From positions 1-26,376 of the forward strand of contig JBAXSE010000017.1 in assembly GCA_037130845.1 (NCBI GenBank): a stretch of 26,376 nt of DNA, in the 5' to 3' direction. The notes below the pieces were generated by a model. It was not told the DNA's origin. It ran no database searches and saw nothing but the letters and a program-made list of their open reading frames with translations. This DNA comes from 1-14-0-10-37-14 sp037130845. GTDB lineage: Bacteria; Patescibacteriota; Patescibacteriia; Patescibacteriales; Patescibacteriaceae. Both the position numbers and the translations under genes were made by a program. Positions 6,281 to 13,291 of this stretch are shown here, piece by piece (position 1 is the stretch's first letter; the number at the start of each line of letters is the position of its first letter).

Positions 6281-7147
6281 ATGAAAGTATCTGTAATTTC
6301 TGCGGACATCTCTGAAGTAGCAGTAGATGGCTTGATAACCGTTGTTGATTCTGACGGTGATTGGTCTGGCAGTATTGATTTTCTTATCAAAGAGTCTGTT
6401 GACAGTTCGTTTCACAGCAAGCTTGAATATCTTCAGCTGACCGAAGGCGTCGCATATTTTATACCAGGCGACGAATCGAACAAGGCTGCTTATCGCGACG
6501 TTATCTTTGTAATAGACGATTGGCATCATAAGCTGTATGAGCTTATTCTGACTGGCCTAAATGAGGCAGAAAGGAACCAGCTCAGCTCGGTATCTCTGCC
6601 TACAATCAAGCTAGTTGAGAGAAAAGGTATGATTAACCGTTCAGAAGATGAACTTTTAGAAGAAATTGTCTTGGCTATCCGCCTGTTCAGGGACAGCAAT
6701 CCGACTTTTGTCAAAAGGGTCACCTTCGCGGTTTACCAGAATTCAGACATTGAATTACGGCTATATCGCATGATTAAGGAGGATGAGTCTCATGACTATA
6801 ACGTAGTTTTTGAATATGCCAAAGATCAAGGAGGCTATGCCGGCAATAGGACTTGGACCAGTTTTTCCAGCCAAGAAGACTTTGAAGATTGGTATGATGA
6901 TGAGATGAAGAGTGTCAACTTCGTGGTCGAAGCAGGTGTTTCACGACAGCGCTGCCTCGAATTGGTGCGGCAAGTCCCGGAGCATTGCATTGTTAATGCA
7001 GCTATCGATAATATAGCCAGAAGTTTATCTGATGACGATGAAGCTAATGCAATGTTTGCTCATGCTGAGTTAATGCATGCCGCTTTGGCCATCGCCTTCA
7101 GAGCGGAAGAAATAGCAGCAGAAAAAGCCGCAGCAGAAGAGAATTAA
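6281..7147 (+). CDS. Protein with a degenerate macro-like domain
   Basis: The 288-residue protein starts at the ATG at 6281, 5 nt after AGGAG; the frame is open back to 6194 but that part lies upstream of the promoter. Residues 1-165 follow the order of a macro domain: an ADISEVAVDGLITV start like the DIT..vDaIVN strand, an SGSIDFLIKES helix where GG(V)D.AIH would be, LTEGVAYFIPG in place of the tGeA..T segment, DVIFVID, LSSVSLPTIK in place of the IAFPaIStG loop, and a late VKRVTFAVY strand. The Asn, Gly-Gly and StG ligand residues are missing, so ADP-ribose binding or hydrolysis is doubtful. Residues 210-288 are acidic and helical with an Ala/Glu-rich tail. The resemblance was judged by eye. 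Confidence 0.55.
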   Translation: MKVSVISADISEVAVDGLITVVDSDGDWSGSIDFLIKESVDSSFHSKLEYLQLTEGVAYFIPGDESNKAAYRDVIFVIDDWHHKLYELILTGLNEAERNQLSSVSLPTIKLVERKGMINRSEDELLEEIVLAIRLFRDSNPTFVKRVTFAVYQNSDIELRLYRMIKEDESHDYNVVFEYAKDQGGYAGNRTWTSFSSQEDFEDWYDDEMKSVNFVVEAGVSRQRCLELVRQVPEHCIVNAAIDNIARSLSDDDEANAMFAHAELMHAALAIAFRAEEIAAEKAAAEEN

Positions 7148-7161
7148 TTTTTTAAAAGTAT

Positions 7162-7200
7162 AAGCCGTCAGTGGACTCATCGAGCACCACGGGCTTTTTA
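7162..7200 (+). terminator. Imperfect terminator after the macro-like gene
   Basis: AAGCC at 7162-7166 and GTGG near 7171 pair with CCAC and GGCTT at 7187-7195, with bulges and a long loop. A T run follows. Confidence 0.5.
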
Positions 7201-7222
7201 TTTAATACGCAAGCTGCCAAGG

Positions 7223-7281
7223 TTCCAGGTACTCCTGGAATGGTCTCGCTACCGTGGGATATTATCCCGGCTACTGCCGGG
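7223..7281. repeat. Cluster of three short hairpins in an intergenic region
   Basis: The 200-nt gap 7148-7347 holds TTCCAGG/CCTGGAA (7223-7229 with 7234-7240), GGGAT/ATCCC (7256-7260 with 7264-7268) and CCCGG/CCGGG (7266-7270 with 7277-7281). The last two overlap and could be alternatives. The stretch is GC-rich compared with its surroundings. It may be a degraded palindromic repeat or a structured leader for the next gene. Confidence 0.5.
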
Positions 7282-7347
7282 GATACTATCGATTATCTAT
7301 CTATGTTATAATAAAGCAAAGGAACTAATTAATTATAAATAAAACCT

Positions 7348-8121
7348 ATGAAACGATTTTATGTCATTGGCCTTTGCATGGCTATGTTGATTGTGGCAGG
7401 GGAATCACTGGCGGCTGGCGGAGGAACGCCAGCAGAAGTAATTAAGGGTTATAGCATTGTGCCTGTCGAGAACACCGGCAAGTGCATCAAGAAGCAACCG
7501 GATAATACCAAGTTTGACTTTGACCAGATTGTAATTAAGAAAGACGGTGTGACCAAAAAAAGCTTTTGCGCTCCGATTGGCTTGGTTAATATCAAGATTG
7601 CCTACGAAACTAAAACAAATATCTATTTTCTAGTCGCGCCTGATGGCATAGGTGGATATTATCTTTTTGCCGAAAGCGTCGCTCGCAGTTTATATCGCTA
7701 CAACAAGGCGGCTAATACTGTAACTTTGGTGACTAAAGATGCACTGAATGTTTTGGTCGGCAAAAAGATTTACTCGATCGAGGGTGCGCAGAAAATATAT
7801 TGTGACAGAACAGGCAAACAAAAAGATATGTGCGAAAGAATAGTTCTCCGTAATTTGGGGACCGGCAAGACTGCTAATTATACTTTGCCGAAGCCTAATT
7901 TCGTAGTTTATGACTATTATCAATTTGGCGGCTTCTCTCTGTCTCCGGATGGCAATCGACTGGGCATGATAATGGCCAAGGGCGACTCGCAGGCTGAGCA
8001 AGGCAGCGTCTATATCCTGGACATCAAAACCGCCAAATGGACCAAAGTTCTTGATTACAAGGATGTCGTGCCAGCCATCAGTGGCTGGAGCAAAGATAAC
8101 AAGACTGTGTTGATGAAATAA
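7348..8121 (+). CDS. Exported protein with propeller-like C-terminal half
   Basis: The 257-residue product has an N-terminal signal peptide (MKRF, hydrophobic core, then ESLAAGG as the likely cleavage region). The C-terminal part contains a TolB/WD-like pair of strands: FSLSPDGNRLGMIMA followed by GSVYILDIKTAKWTKVL and then SGWSKDNKTVLM. Earlier strand-rich stretches (about residues 80-130) could be further blades. Four Cys (in GKCIKK, SFCAP, IYCD and DMCER contexts) may form disulfides outside the cell. A binding role is plausible, but the ligand is unknown. A TATAAT at 7307-7312 lies 35 nt before the ATG; there is no clear ribosome binding site. Confidence 0.65.
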   Translation: MKRFYVIGLCMAMLIVAGESLAAGGGTPAEVIKGYSIVPVENTGKCIKKQPDNTKFDFDQIVIKKDGVTKKSFCAPIGLVNIKIAYETKTNIYFLVAPDGIGGYYLFAESVARSLYRYNKAANTVTLVTKDALNVLVGKKIYSIEGAQKIYCDRTGKQKDMCERIVLRNLGTGKTANYTLPKPNFVVYDYYQFGGFSLSPDGNRLGMIMAKGDSQAEQGSVYILDIKTAKWTKVLDYKDVVPAISGWSKDNKTVLMK

Positions 8122-8134
8122 GCTTAAACAAACT

Positions 8135-8162
8135 AAAAGCAGGGTAGAAATACCTTGCTTTT
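8135..8162 (+). terminator. Terminator with GAAA tetraloop
   Basis: A 12-bp stem (8135-8146 with 8151-8162) with one G-U pair closes a GAAA tetraloop, with A and T runs at the base of the stem. Confidence 0.8.
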
Positions 8163-8248
8163 GTTATAGAGAACGTCTGATATTGATATTTTTTGATAAA
8201 TGTGTTTGTATATAACCAGTACATTTTTAACTAACAAAGGATTTATCC

Positions 8249-8746
8249 ATGACTGTTCGAGATCGTCTTAATTCTCTAAAAAACAGACTGGCTGCCATGA
8301 CATATAGGCCGCCGTCCATCAGCTGGATGGAAGAACGGGTAGAGAGTACAGAAGCCGGCAAGGACTACCATCATCTTGGTATGATTCAGATTAACAAGAT
8401 TATCCGTATTATCCTGGCTGAGGCCCGCAAGAGCAGTGCCTTTGGCTTTATTATGCGCGACGAAGACGTCTTGAAAGAAGCCATCTTTTATTTAAGTGTT
8501 ATCAATCTACGGGGCGGTATCGATAAATTTAAGGACAATTTTTCCTTTGAAAGCGCTTCGGCCTATCTGTCATTTGCTGTTAATGAAGTGCTGAAAGAAG
8601 AAATAGCCTATTACCAAGAGCTTGGCGCCAGTCAGCAAAGGGTAGGCAACGAGATAATCTGCCATTTGGAAAGCGTACGTGCGCGTATCCTGCACAATTT
8701 ATACAATGATCGGCTTGGTTTCAACCGCCAAGAATCGCTTATCTAA
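8249..8746 (+). CDS. Unknown helical cytosolic protein
   Basis: The 165-residue product is soluble and almost entirely helical by composition, with no signal peptide, no membrane segment and no recognised motif. The N-terminal 20 residues are basic; the rest is evenly charged. The ATG at 8249 has AAAGG 8 nt upstream. It shares a terminator with the convergent minus-strand gene at 8807. No function can be offered. Confidence 0.65.
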   Translation: MTVRDRLNSLKNRLAAMTYRPPSISWMEERVESTEAGKDYHHLGMIQINKIIRIILAEARKSSAFGFIMRDEDVLKEAIFYLSVINLRGGIDKFKDNFSFESASAYLSFAVNEVLKEEIAYYQELGASQQRVGNEIICHLESVRARILHNLYNDRLGFNRQESLI

Positions 8747-8772
8747 GTTAAGGAATAATAATATAAATTAAA

Positions 8773-8801
8773 AAAGCCGCCTCAACAATGGGGGCGGCTT
8801 T
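8773..8801. terminator. Bidirectional terminator between convergent genes
   Basis: AAAGCCGCC (8773-8781) pairs with GGCGGCTTT (8793-8801), with an A run on the left and a short T run on the right. It ends the gene at 8249 and, on the minus strand, the ORF at 8807. Confidence 0.7.
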
Positions 8802-8806
8802 GTCGT

Positions 8807-9067
8807 TTAAGCAATTTTTTGCCTTTCGGGCAGTTGATGCACTATGGCTTCCGGCAGGTCGAGCTTGTCGGAGATGTACTTGATCTTGTTGTCCACTTCG
8901 TCCAAGAAGGTCAGCGTGCGTATCTGCCAGTCCTGGTATTTGTCATCATTTGCCAGATCGAGCTGCTGCAGGCCTGATGTCTGGCTGCCGGCTTGGATCT
9001 GAGCGAGAGATTCTTTGATCAGGCTCTTGTTTATGGCGTCGTCCATCAAGGTGCCCAGCACATTCAT
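8807..9067 (-). pseudogene. Tandem duplicate of the 3' end of the neighbouring gene, with an in-frame stop
   Basis: The 86-residue frame aligns end to end with the last 85 residues of the protein encoded at 9145-10431: both start MN.LG.LMDD, share DWQ..T, FLDEVD.KI and DKL.LP, and end QKIA. About 41 of 85 positions are identical by hand count. The similarity continues upstream of the ATG (IDLRANNYFDSQVL against LDFKTRSYFDSEVL), but a TAA interrupts it two codons before the ATG and a TAG lies further up. This is therefore the surviving tail of a duplicated gene. The frame is otherwise open and ends normally before a terminator, so it could still be translated as a small protein, perhaps by coupling to the gene 77 nt upstream. 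No ribosome binding site is visible. Confidence 0.75.
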
Positions 9068-9144
9068 GATTTATAGCACTTGGCTGTCGAAATAATTGTT
9101 GGCTCTCAGGTCGATATCGAACTATATCGGGACGGCTTAGTTGT

Positions 9145-10431
9145 TTAGGCTATTTTCTGCTCTTGCAACCGCAGCACTTGGGCGGTTGGCAGATGGAGCT
9201 TGTCTTTGATATCGATTATCTTCTGGTCGACTTCGTCCAGGAAACCGATGGTGTGTTCTTGCCAGTCGTGGTAGCTGTCGTTGCCTTCCAGGCTGATCTG
9301 GGCCAGGCTGAGGCCGTGGGTATCCTGGCGCAATTGCTCCAGTATGGACCCTACTTTATCCTGGTTTAAGGTGTCATCCATCAGCGAGCCCAGCAGGTTC
9401 ATAATCTTGAGCACTTCGCTGTCGAAGTAGGATCTGGTCTTGAAATCCAGTTCGCGGACTTCACGGCCTAGGCTGGCCAGTATTTGCAGGGCTTCGACAT
9501 TTTTTTCTTCTTGGTTTTTATGGACGCTGACCTTGTCTATTTCTTGCGTGACTTTAGCTAACACCTCTTCCAGGAAATTGCTAAGCGTTTCTTTCTTGGT
9601 CGTAATCTGTGTTTTGGCAGTAGTGAAGATGGTCTTGTCTTCAAAGGCCGCTGCGTAAATAGCTTTTTCTGTCAGGAATTCTCCTTCGGTGTAATTTTGG
9701 AATCGGCTGTAATCATTGACCAATCGAGTGGCTTTCTTGATCATCCCGTCTAATTCGTTGATGAGCATGTTGTAGACAGCGTCGGGCCCATCCAAAGTCT
9801 TGATGTAATTGCTAATGACAGTTTTTTTGTCACTGAGTTCGAGGTGTAGGCGTTCGGCTGGCAACATTTTTTCGATACGGGCCAATTCAATTTGTTTGGC
9901 TTCTAATTCCTGCTTTTCTTCAATCAGCCGATTTTCTATCTGTTTTCTAACTTCAGCCTTTTTTACTAAAACTTTGTTTAATTTCATCGCTAGCAGGCCC
10001 GGTATTCCTATGAGATAGGCAGGAATAATGAATACTTGAGGAATGCTCATTATAACAAGAAAAGGAGCCCAAAATATTGTATTAAAGAAATAATATTGCC
10101 CAATAGTTTCGTGCCCAGCAATAGCAACTTTGTGGATTATTCTGGTTTCTTTATCTTCGGTAGTTGATTCGGGTATATCACCTAATGAGCAAGGCCAGAT
10201 AATACTGCATAGAAGTCTCTCCCACCAACTGCTACCGAAAATCTTGTTGTATTTTTTCTTTTCTTTTTCTGGGCGTTTCTCCGGGCTAAAGCCGGCTTTA
10301 GTCAGCTCGGCTCTATGATTGTTTTTTTTGTTGAATATCCATCTGAAAAGGCTTACTTTCCCGTGGGTATAGCTAAAGCCGGCGACAAGGTAAAATGTAA
10401 TAACTCCTCCGTAAAGGAATATTTGTTCCAT
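9145..10431 (-). CDS. Membrane-anchored coiled-coil protein
   Basis: The 428-residue protein has an N-terminal hydrophobic helix (about residues 5-21), a basic linker, and a hydrophobic hairpin at about 113-150. These are followed by a long charged coiled coil from about 155 to 215 and a helical C-terminal region to the end. The last 85 residues match the small ORF at 8807. No enzyme motif is present; a scaffold or tether role at the membrane is possible. The ATG at 10431 is preceded by a TTGACA-N17-TATAGT promoter, with a leader of about 45 nt and a weak AGAAAG site. I recognise no named family. Confidence 0.75.
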   Translation of the reverse strand: MEQIFLYGGVITFYLVAGFSYTHGKVSLFRWIFNKKNNHRAELTKAGFSPEKRPEKEKKKYNKIFGSSWWERLLCSIIWPCSLGDIPESTTEDKETRIIHKVAIAGHETIGQYYFFNTIFWAPFLVIMSIPQVFIIPAYLIGIPGLLAMKLNKVLVKKAEVRKQIENRLIEEKQELEAKQIELARIEKMLPAERLHLELSDKKTVISNYIKTLDGPDAVYNMLINELDGMIKKATRLVNDYSRFQNYTEGEFLTEKAIYAAAFEDKTIFTTAKTQITTKKETLSNFLEEVLAKVTQEIDKVSVHKNQEEKNVEALQILASLGREVRELDFKTRSYFDSEVLKIMNLLGSLMDDTLNQDKVGSILEQLRQDTHGLSLAQISLEGNDSYHDWQEHTIGFLDEVDQKIIDIKDKLHLPTAQVLRLQEQKIA

Positions 10432-10483
10432 GACACACTTTCTGAAATATTGATAAATAATTGATTGTTAATGTTCTGGCTAT

Positions 10484-10512
10484 ACTATAGCACAATAATA
10501 ACCATATGTCAA
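10484..10512 (-). promoter_or_regulatory. Promoter of the membrane coiled-coil protein
   Basis: On the minus strand a perfect TTGACA (10512-10507) is followed after 17 nt by TATAGT (10489-10484). Transcription would start near 10477. Confidence 0.7.
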
Positions 10513-10565
10513 TATGGGTCCAGAGCTCACTTATCCAGGTATTTGTTTAAGATTAGGTAAATAAA

Positions 10566-10596
10566 AAGCCATAGCTTCTTGTTGTAGTTATGGCTT
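10566..10596 (-). terminator. Minus-strand terminator below a small ORF
   Basis: An 11-bp stem (10566-10576 with 10586-10596, one G-U) is followed by TTTTTATTT only when read on the minus strand. The element directly to its right on that strand is the small ORF at 10607-10744. Confidence 0.65.
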
Positions 10597-10606
10597 AAGC
10601 CAAAGG

Positions 10607-10744
10607 TTAAATAGTGATTTCATTAACGATTTGGGTCAGCGTTTGGCCAAGTTTTGGCTTGCCTCGATATAGCAAAGCTTTGTCCGGGTAACGGATTCCT
10701 GGCTCAGCTAAATCCCAAGCTTTGAATTTCCGGATGCTAACCAT
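10607..10744 (-). CDS. Possible 45-residue protein
   Basis: The frame ATG(10744)-TAA(10607) encodes a 45-residue basic peptide starting MVSIRKFKAW and ending IVNEITI. It has ordinary codon use and is followed 11 nt later by a minus-strand terminator, which suggests a real transcript. The frame stays open 11 codons upstream of the ATG without another standard start; a GGAGG lies 11 nt before the ATG. Its start overlaps the 5' end of the plus-strand frame at 10722. It may be a small gene or the remnant of a larger one. No function is known. Confidence 0.4.
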   Translation of the reverse strand: MVSIRKFKAWDLAEPGIRYPDKALLYRGKPKLGQTLTQIVNEITI

Positions 10745-11198
10745 ACGGCATTGGGCCTCCAGTGTCCGGCTGCCGACTCAACCTTTGGTTCAGGCTATCA
10801 ACTCTGGCGTGGCTGTCGGTACCAGCCAGACAGACAAAGCCTTCGACCCCTCCGCCTTAGGCAGGGTGGAATATTATCAAAAAACGTCCGGTCAATCTTA
10901 TTCCGGCATGAGCGCTGTCAAAAGCCAGATCCAATTCATCGTTTCTTTGAAGGCGAAAATAGATAGTATGCTGGTAGAGCTGACAGCCCAATATAATAAT
11001 TTAACCAAGCTGAAGGCTGAGTTGGCAGACTTAAATGCGCAAATGAATGCATTACGCGCCAGCTGTGACACGCAAACTTTCAATGCTTTGGTCCCAACTT
11101 ACAATACCAAGGCCTCCGACTATAATAATAAATTGTCTGATTATCAGGCTAAGGTGGAATTATATAATCTGGATATCGTCCAGTATAATCAGGCGTAG
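10722..11198 (+). CDS. Coiled-coil protein fragment, probably missing its N-terminus
   Basis: From about residue 25 on, the 158-residue frame looks like a genuine protein: a short Ser/Gly-rich region, then two long helices with heptad-like spacing (about 65-110 and 125-155) rich in Leu, Ala, Lys and Asn, and one Cys. The start is doubtful. The frame opens with a TTG, has no ribosome binding site, promoter or signal peptide, and its first 8 codons overlap the minus-strand ORF at 10607-10744. The helical part resembles stalk regions of exported proteins, so a lost signal peptide is plausible. I read it as a truncated gene, but an intact small protein starting further in cannot be excluded. Confidence 0.45.
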   Translation: MNFRMLTIRHWASSVRLPTQPLVQAINSGVAVGTSQTDKAFDPSALGRVEYYQKTSGQSYSGMSAVKSQIQFIVSLKAKIDSMLVELTAQYNNLTKLKAELADLNAQMNALRASCDTQTFNALVPTYNTKASDYNNKLSDYQAKVELYNLDIVQYNQA

Positions 11199-11236
11199 TC
11201 TGCACTGTTTCAATTATAATAATGCATTAAAATAAC

Positions 11237-11275
11237 AAAGCTAAAAGTAGTTCAATTTGGACTGCTTTTAGCTTT
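11237..11275. terminator. Long terminator-like hairpin
   Basis: A 15-bp stem (11237-11251 with 11261-11275) with one G-U position and a 9-nt loop. The T tract is short, and the hairpin is nearly symmetric in sequence. Confidence 0.6.
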
Positions 11276-11328
11276 ATCTTGATATTCTGCTAATTTTAGC
11301 CTATGCTTTAGGCAAGTTCGTTAAAAAT

Positions 11329-11342
11329 TGGACAAAAGTCCA
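11329..11342. promoter_or_regulatory. Short inverted repeat upstream of the AAA+ gene
   Basis: TGGAC-AAAA-GTCCA is a perfect 5-bp inverted repeat about 50 nt before the start codon. It overlaps a possible -35 sequence (TTGGAC). It could be an operator half-site pair or a small hairpin; support is weak. Confidence 0.3.
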
Positions 11343-11391
11343 TAAATACAAGGAATAATTCATATTATCATAAAACAATTGGAGGTTTATC

Positions 11392-12870
11392 ATGGAAAAG
11401 TCCGGATTTAGAGTGCGGATCAAGGATCTTGATAATCTTTATCGAGATTTCTTATCAAACAGGGTGGTGGATAATTATTTGCTCGGGTCATTGTTTTTGG
11501 GTACCGGTCCTTTGGGCGCTATTTCGGTAAATAGCACCAAGGTAAAGGGCAATTTTTCCGTCTGTTTCACGCTGGAGGCGAATTATACGGATGAAGATGG
11601 GTTGCAATTCGAGCGATTAAAAATCCCCATCAAATTCTTAAACAAAAGCAAAGACTTTGCTTTTGAAGTAGTGGCGAGCGATGCCAGCAAAGTGGCGGTT
11701 ATGGATGAGTCGGGTATGGAAGAATACTTTATCAAAATTTCCGATGACGACCTCTTGATCGGTTTCGGTTATGATGAAACGCCGCGCAAGCAAATTGTGT
11801 CACAGGAAAATTTCCAAAAGGTCTTAGAAAGCTTAGGCGCTTTGGTCAAAGTGATTACAATCGGACTGTATCAGTCGTACAATCTGCGAGTGCCGAAAAA
11901 AACTTTGTTGTTATCAGCCGAAACAGACGTAAGGATTGAAACAGAAGATGACGCCGTAAAATCGGATAAAACGAAAAAAGTAGACTCGGCGTTACCCAAG
12001 TTGGTAATTAAGCCGTCGTTAATTATGCAGACTAAGCCTGTTTTAACCTTTGACGCGATTGGCGGACAAGCCGAAGCAAAAAACGAATTAATGTGCATTG
12101 CCGAATCCTTAAAGTATCAAGACAAATATCAAGAATGGGGTACTAGGCCGCCGAAAGGCATCTTGCTGCATGGTCCTAGCGGCACAGGCAAGACAATCTT
12201 GGCTGGCGCTCTGGCCAACGCTATTGATGCGAATTTCTATAGTATCAACCTAAAAGAGATTTTTAGCATGTGGTATGGCGAATCAGTCCAGAATACGCAA
12301 AGGGTTTTTGACGAGGCCAGAGCCGATATTGAATACACTAAGAAGCCGGGCTTAATCTTTTTTGATGAGATTGATGCCTTGGTAGGTGATCGCGATGGTT
12401 CGCACGAAGAGACCGGACGGGTGATTCAAGTGATCCTGACCAATCTGGATGGCTTGGTGCCATGCACCGGTTTGACCGTTATCGCTGCTACCAATAGATT
12501 GAATGCTATTGATAATGCCTTCAAGCGTCCCAATCGCATGGACAAACTAATCAAAGTTGATTTGCCCAGCGCCATTGATCGGCAGGAAATTTTTTTGATC
12601 CATATGGACAAGAGTGAGAAAATAGCCAGCCGATTGTTGTTTGACCGCACAACTTTTAATTGGCCGCTTGTTACCGAGCAATCGGATCTGATGAGCGGTG
12701 CTGAGATAGCCGAAATGGTCCGGCGCGTGCTAGAAGAAAAAGCCAGGCAAGAAATTGCTACTTCGGTAAAACCGGAACTGGCCACTTGCTCTGACATCTT
12801 GCGGCATATTGCCAAATATGAAAGAAGAACAAAGACAAAAAGCATCGGCTTTGCGGCCAACAGTCGCTAG
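11392..12870 (+). CDS. Cdc48-like AAA+ ATPase with an unrecognised N-terminal domain
   Basis: The 492-residue protein has an unrecognised 200-residue N-terminal part and one AAA module. The AAA part shows Walker A GPSGTGKT (261-268), a pore loop reading MWYGES (293-298) as in Cdc48/p97 second rings, Walker B LIFFDEID (321-328), sensor 1 Asn368, Arg-finger positions Arg379 and Arg382 in KRPNRMD, and a SGAEIAEMVRR sensor-2 helix. All ATPase residues are kept, so it should form a hexameric, ATP-driven unfoldase or remodeller. There is no protease domain, zinc site or membrane helix. The N-terminal domain probably picks the substrate. The ATG has a strong GGAGG 6 nt upstream. It appears monocistronic. 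Confidence 0.9.
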   Translation: MEKSGFRVRIKDLDNLYRDFLSNRVVDNYLLGSLFLGTGPLGAISVNSTKVKGNFSVCFTLEANYTDEDGLQFERLKIPIKFLNKSKDFAFEVVASDASKVAVMDESGMEEYFIKISDDDLLIGFGYDETPRKQIVSQENFQKVLESLGALVKVITIGLYQSYNLRVPKKTLLLSAETDVRIETEDDAVKSDKTKKVDSALPKLVIKPSLIMQTKPVLTFDAIGGQAEAKNELMCIAESLKYQDKYQEWGTRPPKGILLHGPSGTGKTILAGALANAIDANFYSINLKEIFSMWYGESVQNTQRVFDEARADIEYTKKPGLIFFDEIDALVGDRDGSHEETGRVIQVILTNLDGLVPCTGLTVIAATNRLNAIDNAFKRPNRMDKLIKVDLPSAIDRQEIFLIHMDKSEKIASRLLFDRTTFNWPLVTEQSDLMSGAEIAEMVRRVLEEKARQEIATSVKPELATCSDILRHIAKYERRTKTKSIGFAANSR

Positions 12871-12887
12871 ATGATATCTATACTATA

Positions 12888-12917
12888 AAGACGGATTATA
12901 ATAATCCGTCTTATTTT
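12888..12917 (+). terminator. Terminator of the AAA+ gene
   Basis: AAGACGGATT (12888-12897) pairs perfectly with AATCCGTCTT (12903-12912) around a 5-nt loop, followed by ATTTTT. Confidence 0.85.
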
Positions 12918-13072
12918 TATCCCTGCGAAGGCAAGGGTCCTGGACCCGTTCAATTTTATCCCTGCCCGCCAGCAGTCGGGTAGACTCCGGCATGCGTGCC
13001 TCCTGCGAGGCAAGGATCCTGGACCCGTTCAATTTTATCCCGGAGTACTCGTCCGGGATCCTGGCCCCGTTT
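12915..13072. repeat. Three-unit palindromic repeat cluster
   Basis: Three units each open with TTTTATCCC (12915, 12954, 13033) and close with CCTGGnCCCGTT. A 31-nt stretch at 12932-12962 recurs at 13011-13041 with one difference. Inside the units are hairpins such as GCCTC/GAGGC (12998-13002 with 13007-13011) and CCCGGA/TCCGGG (13039-13044 with 13052-13057). The DNA is much richer in G and C than its surroundings. This fills most of the first half of the 421-nt gene-free gap 12871-13291. It resembles REP-type or small palindromic repeat elements; no transposase is nearby. Confidence 0.75.
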
Positions 13073-13291
13073 GTATTTTTTTGTAGGACGTAGGAATGAC
13101 ATGAATAGAGTGAGCATTAAGAATAAAAAGGAGTTTATATAAATTCTCGATTGCGTTAGGTCTATAGTTTTTAGAACATATAACATTAAAATAAAATTTC
13201 AAAACCTCGCGTATTATTAATCAGACGATAATTAATCAGTCTAGCAGGCGCAATTGCAAAGGACCCGGCATGCGTAGGCAGACAAAATAAT

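Noticed and set aside
10602..10788. Inverted repeat CCAAAGGTT / AACCTTTGG about 180 nt apart as ends of an inserted element
   Set aside because: Only 9 bp, no target duplication and no transposase; it is within what chance can give, although it roughly brackets the minus-strand ORF.
12915..13072. Insertion sequence
   Set aside because: No transposase frame and no long terminal inverted repeats with a target duplication were seen; a small palindromic repeat family fits better.
12956..13186. Minus-strand frame of 76 codons across the repeat cluster
   Set aside because: Most of it is the palindromic repeat translated; there is no ribosome binding site, and the peptide follows the repeat, not protein-like composition.
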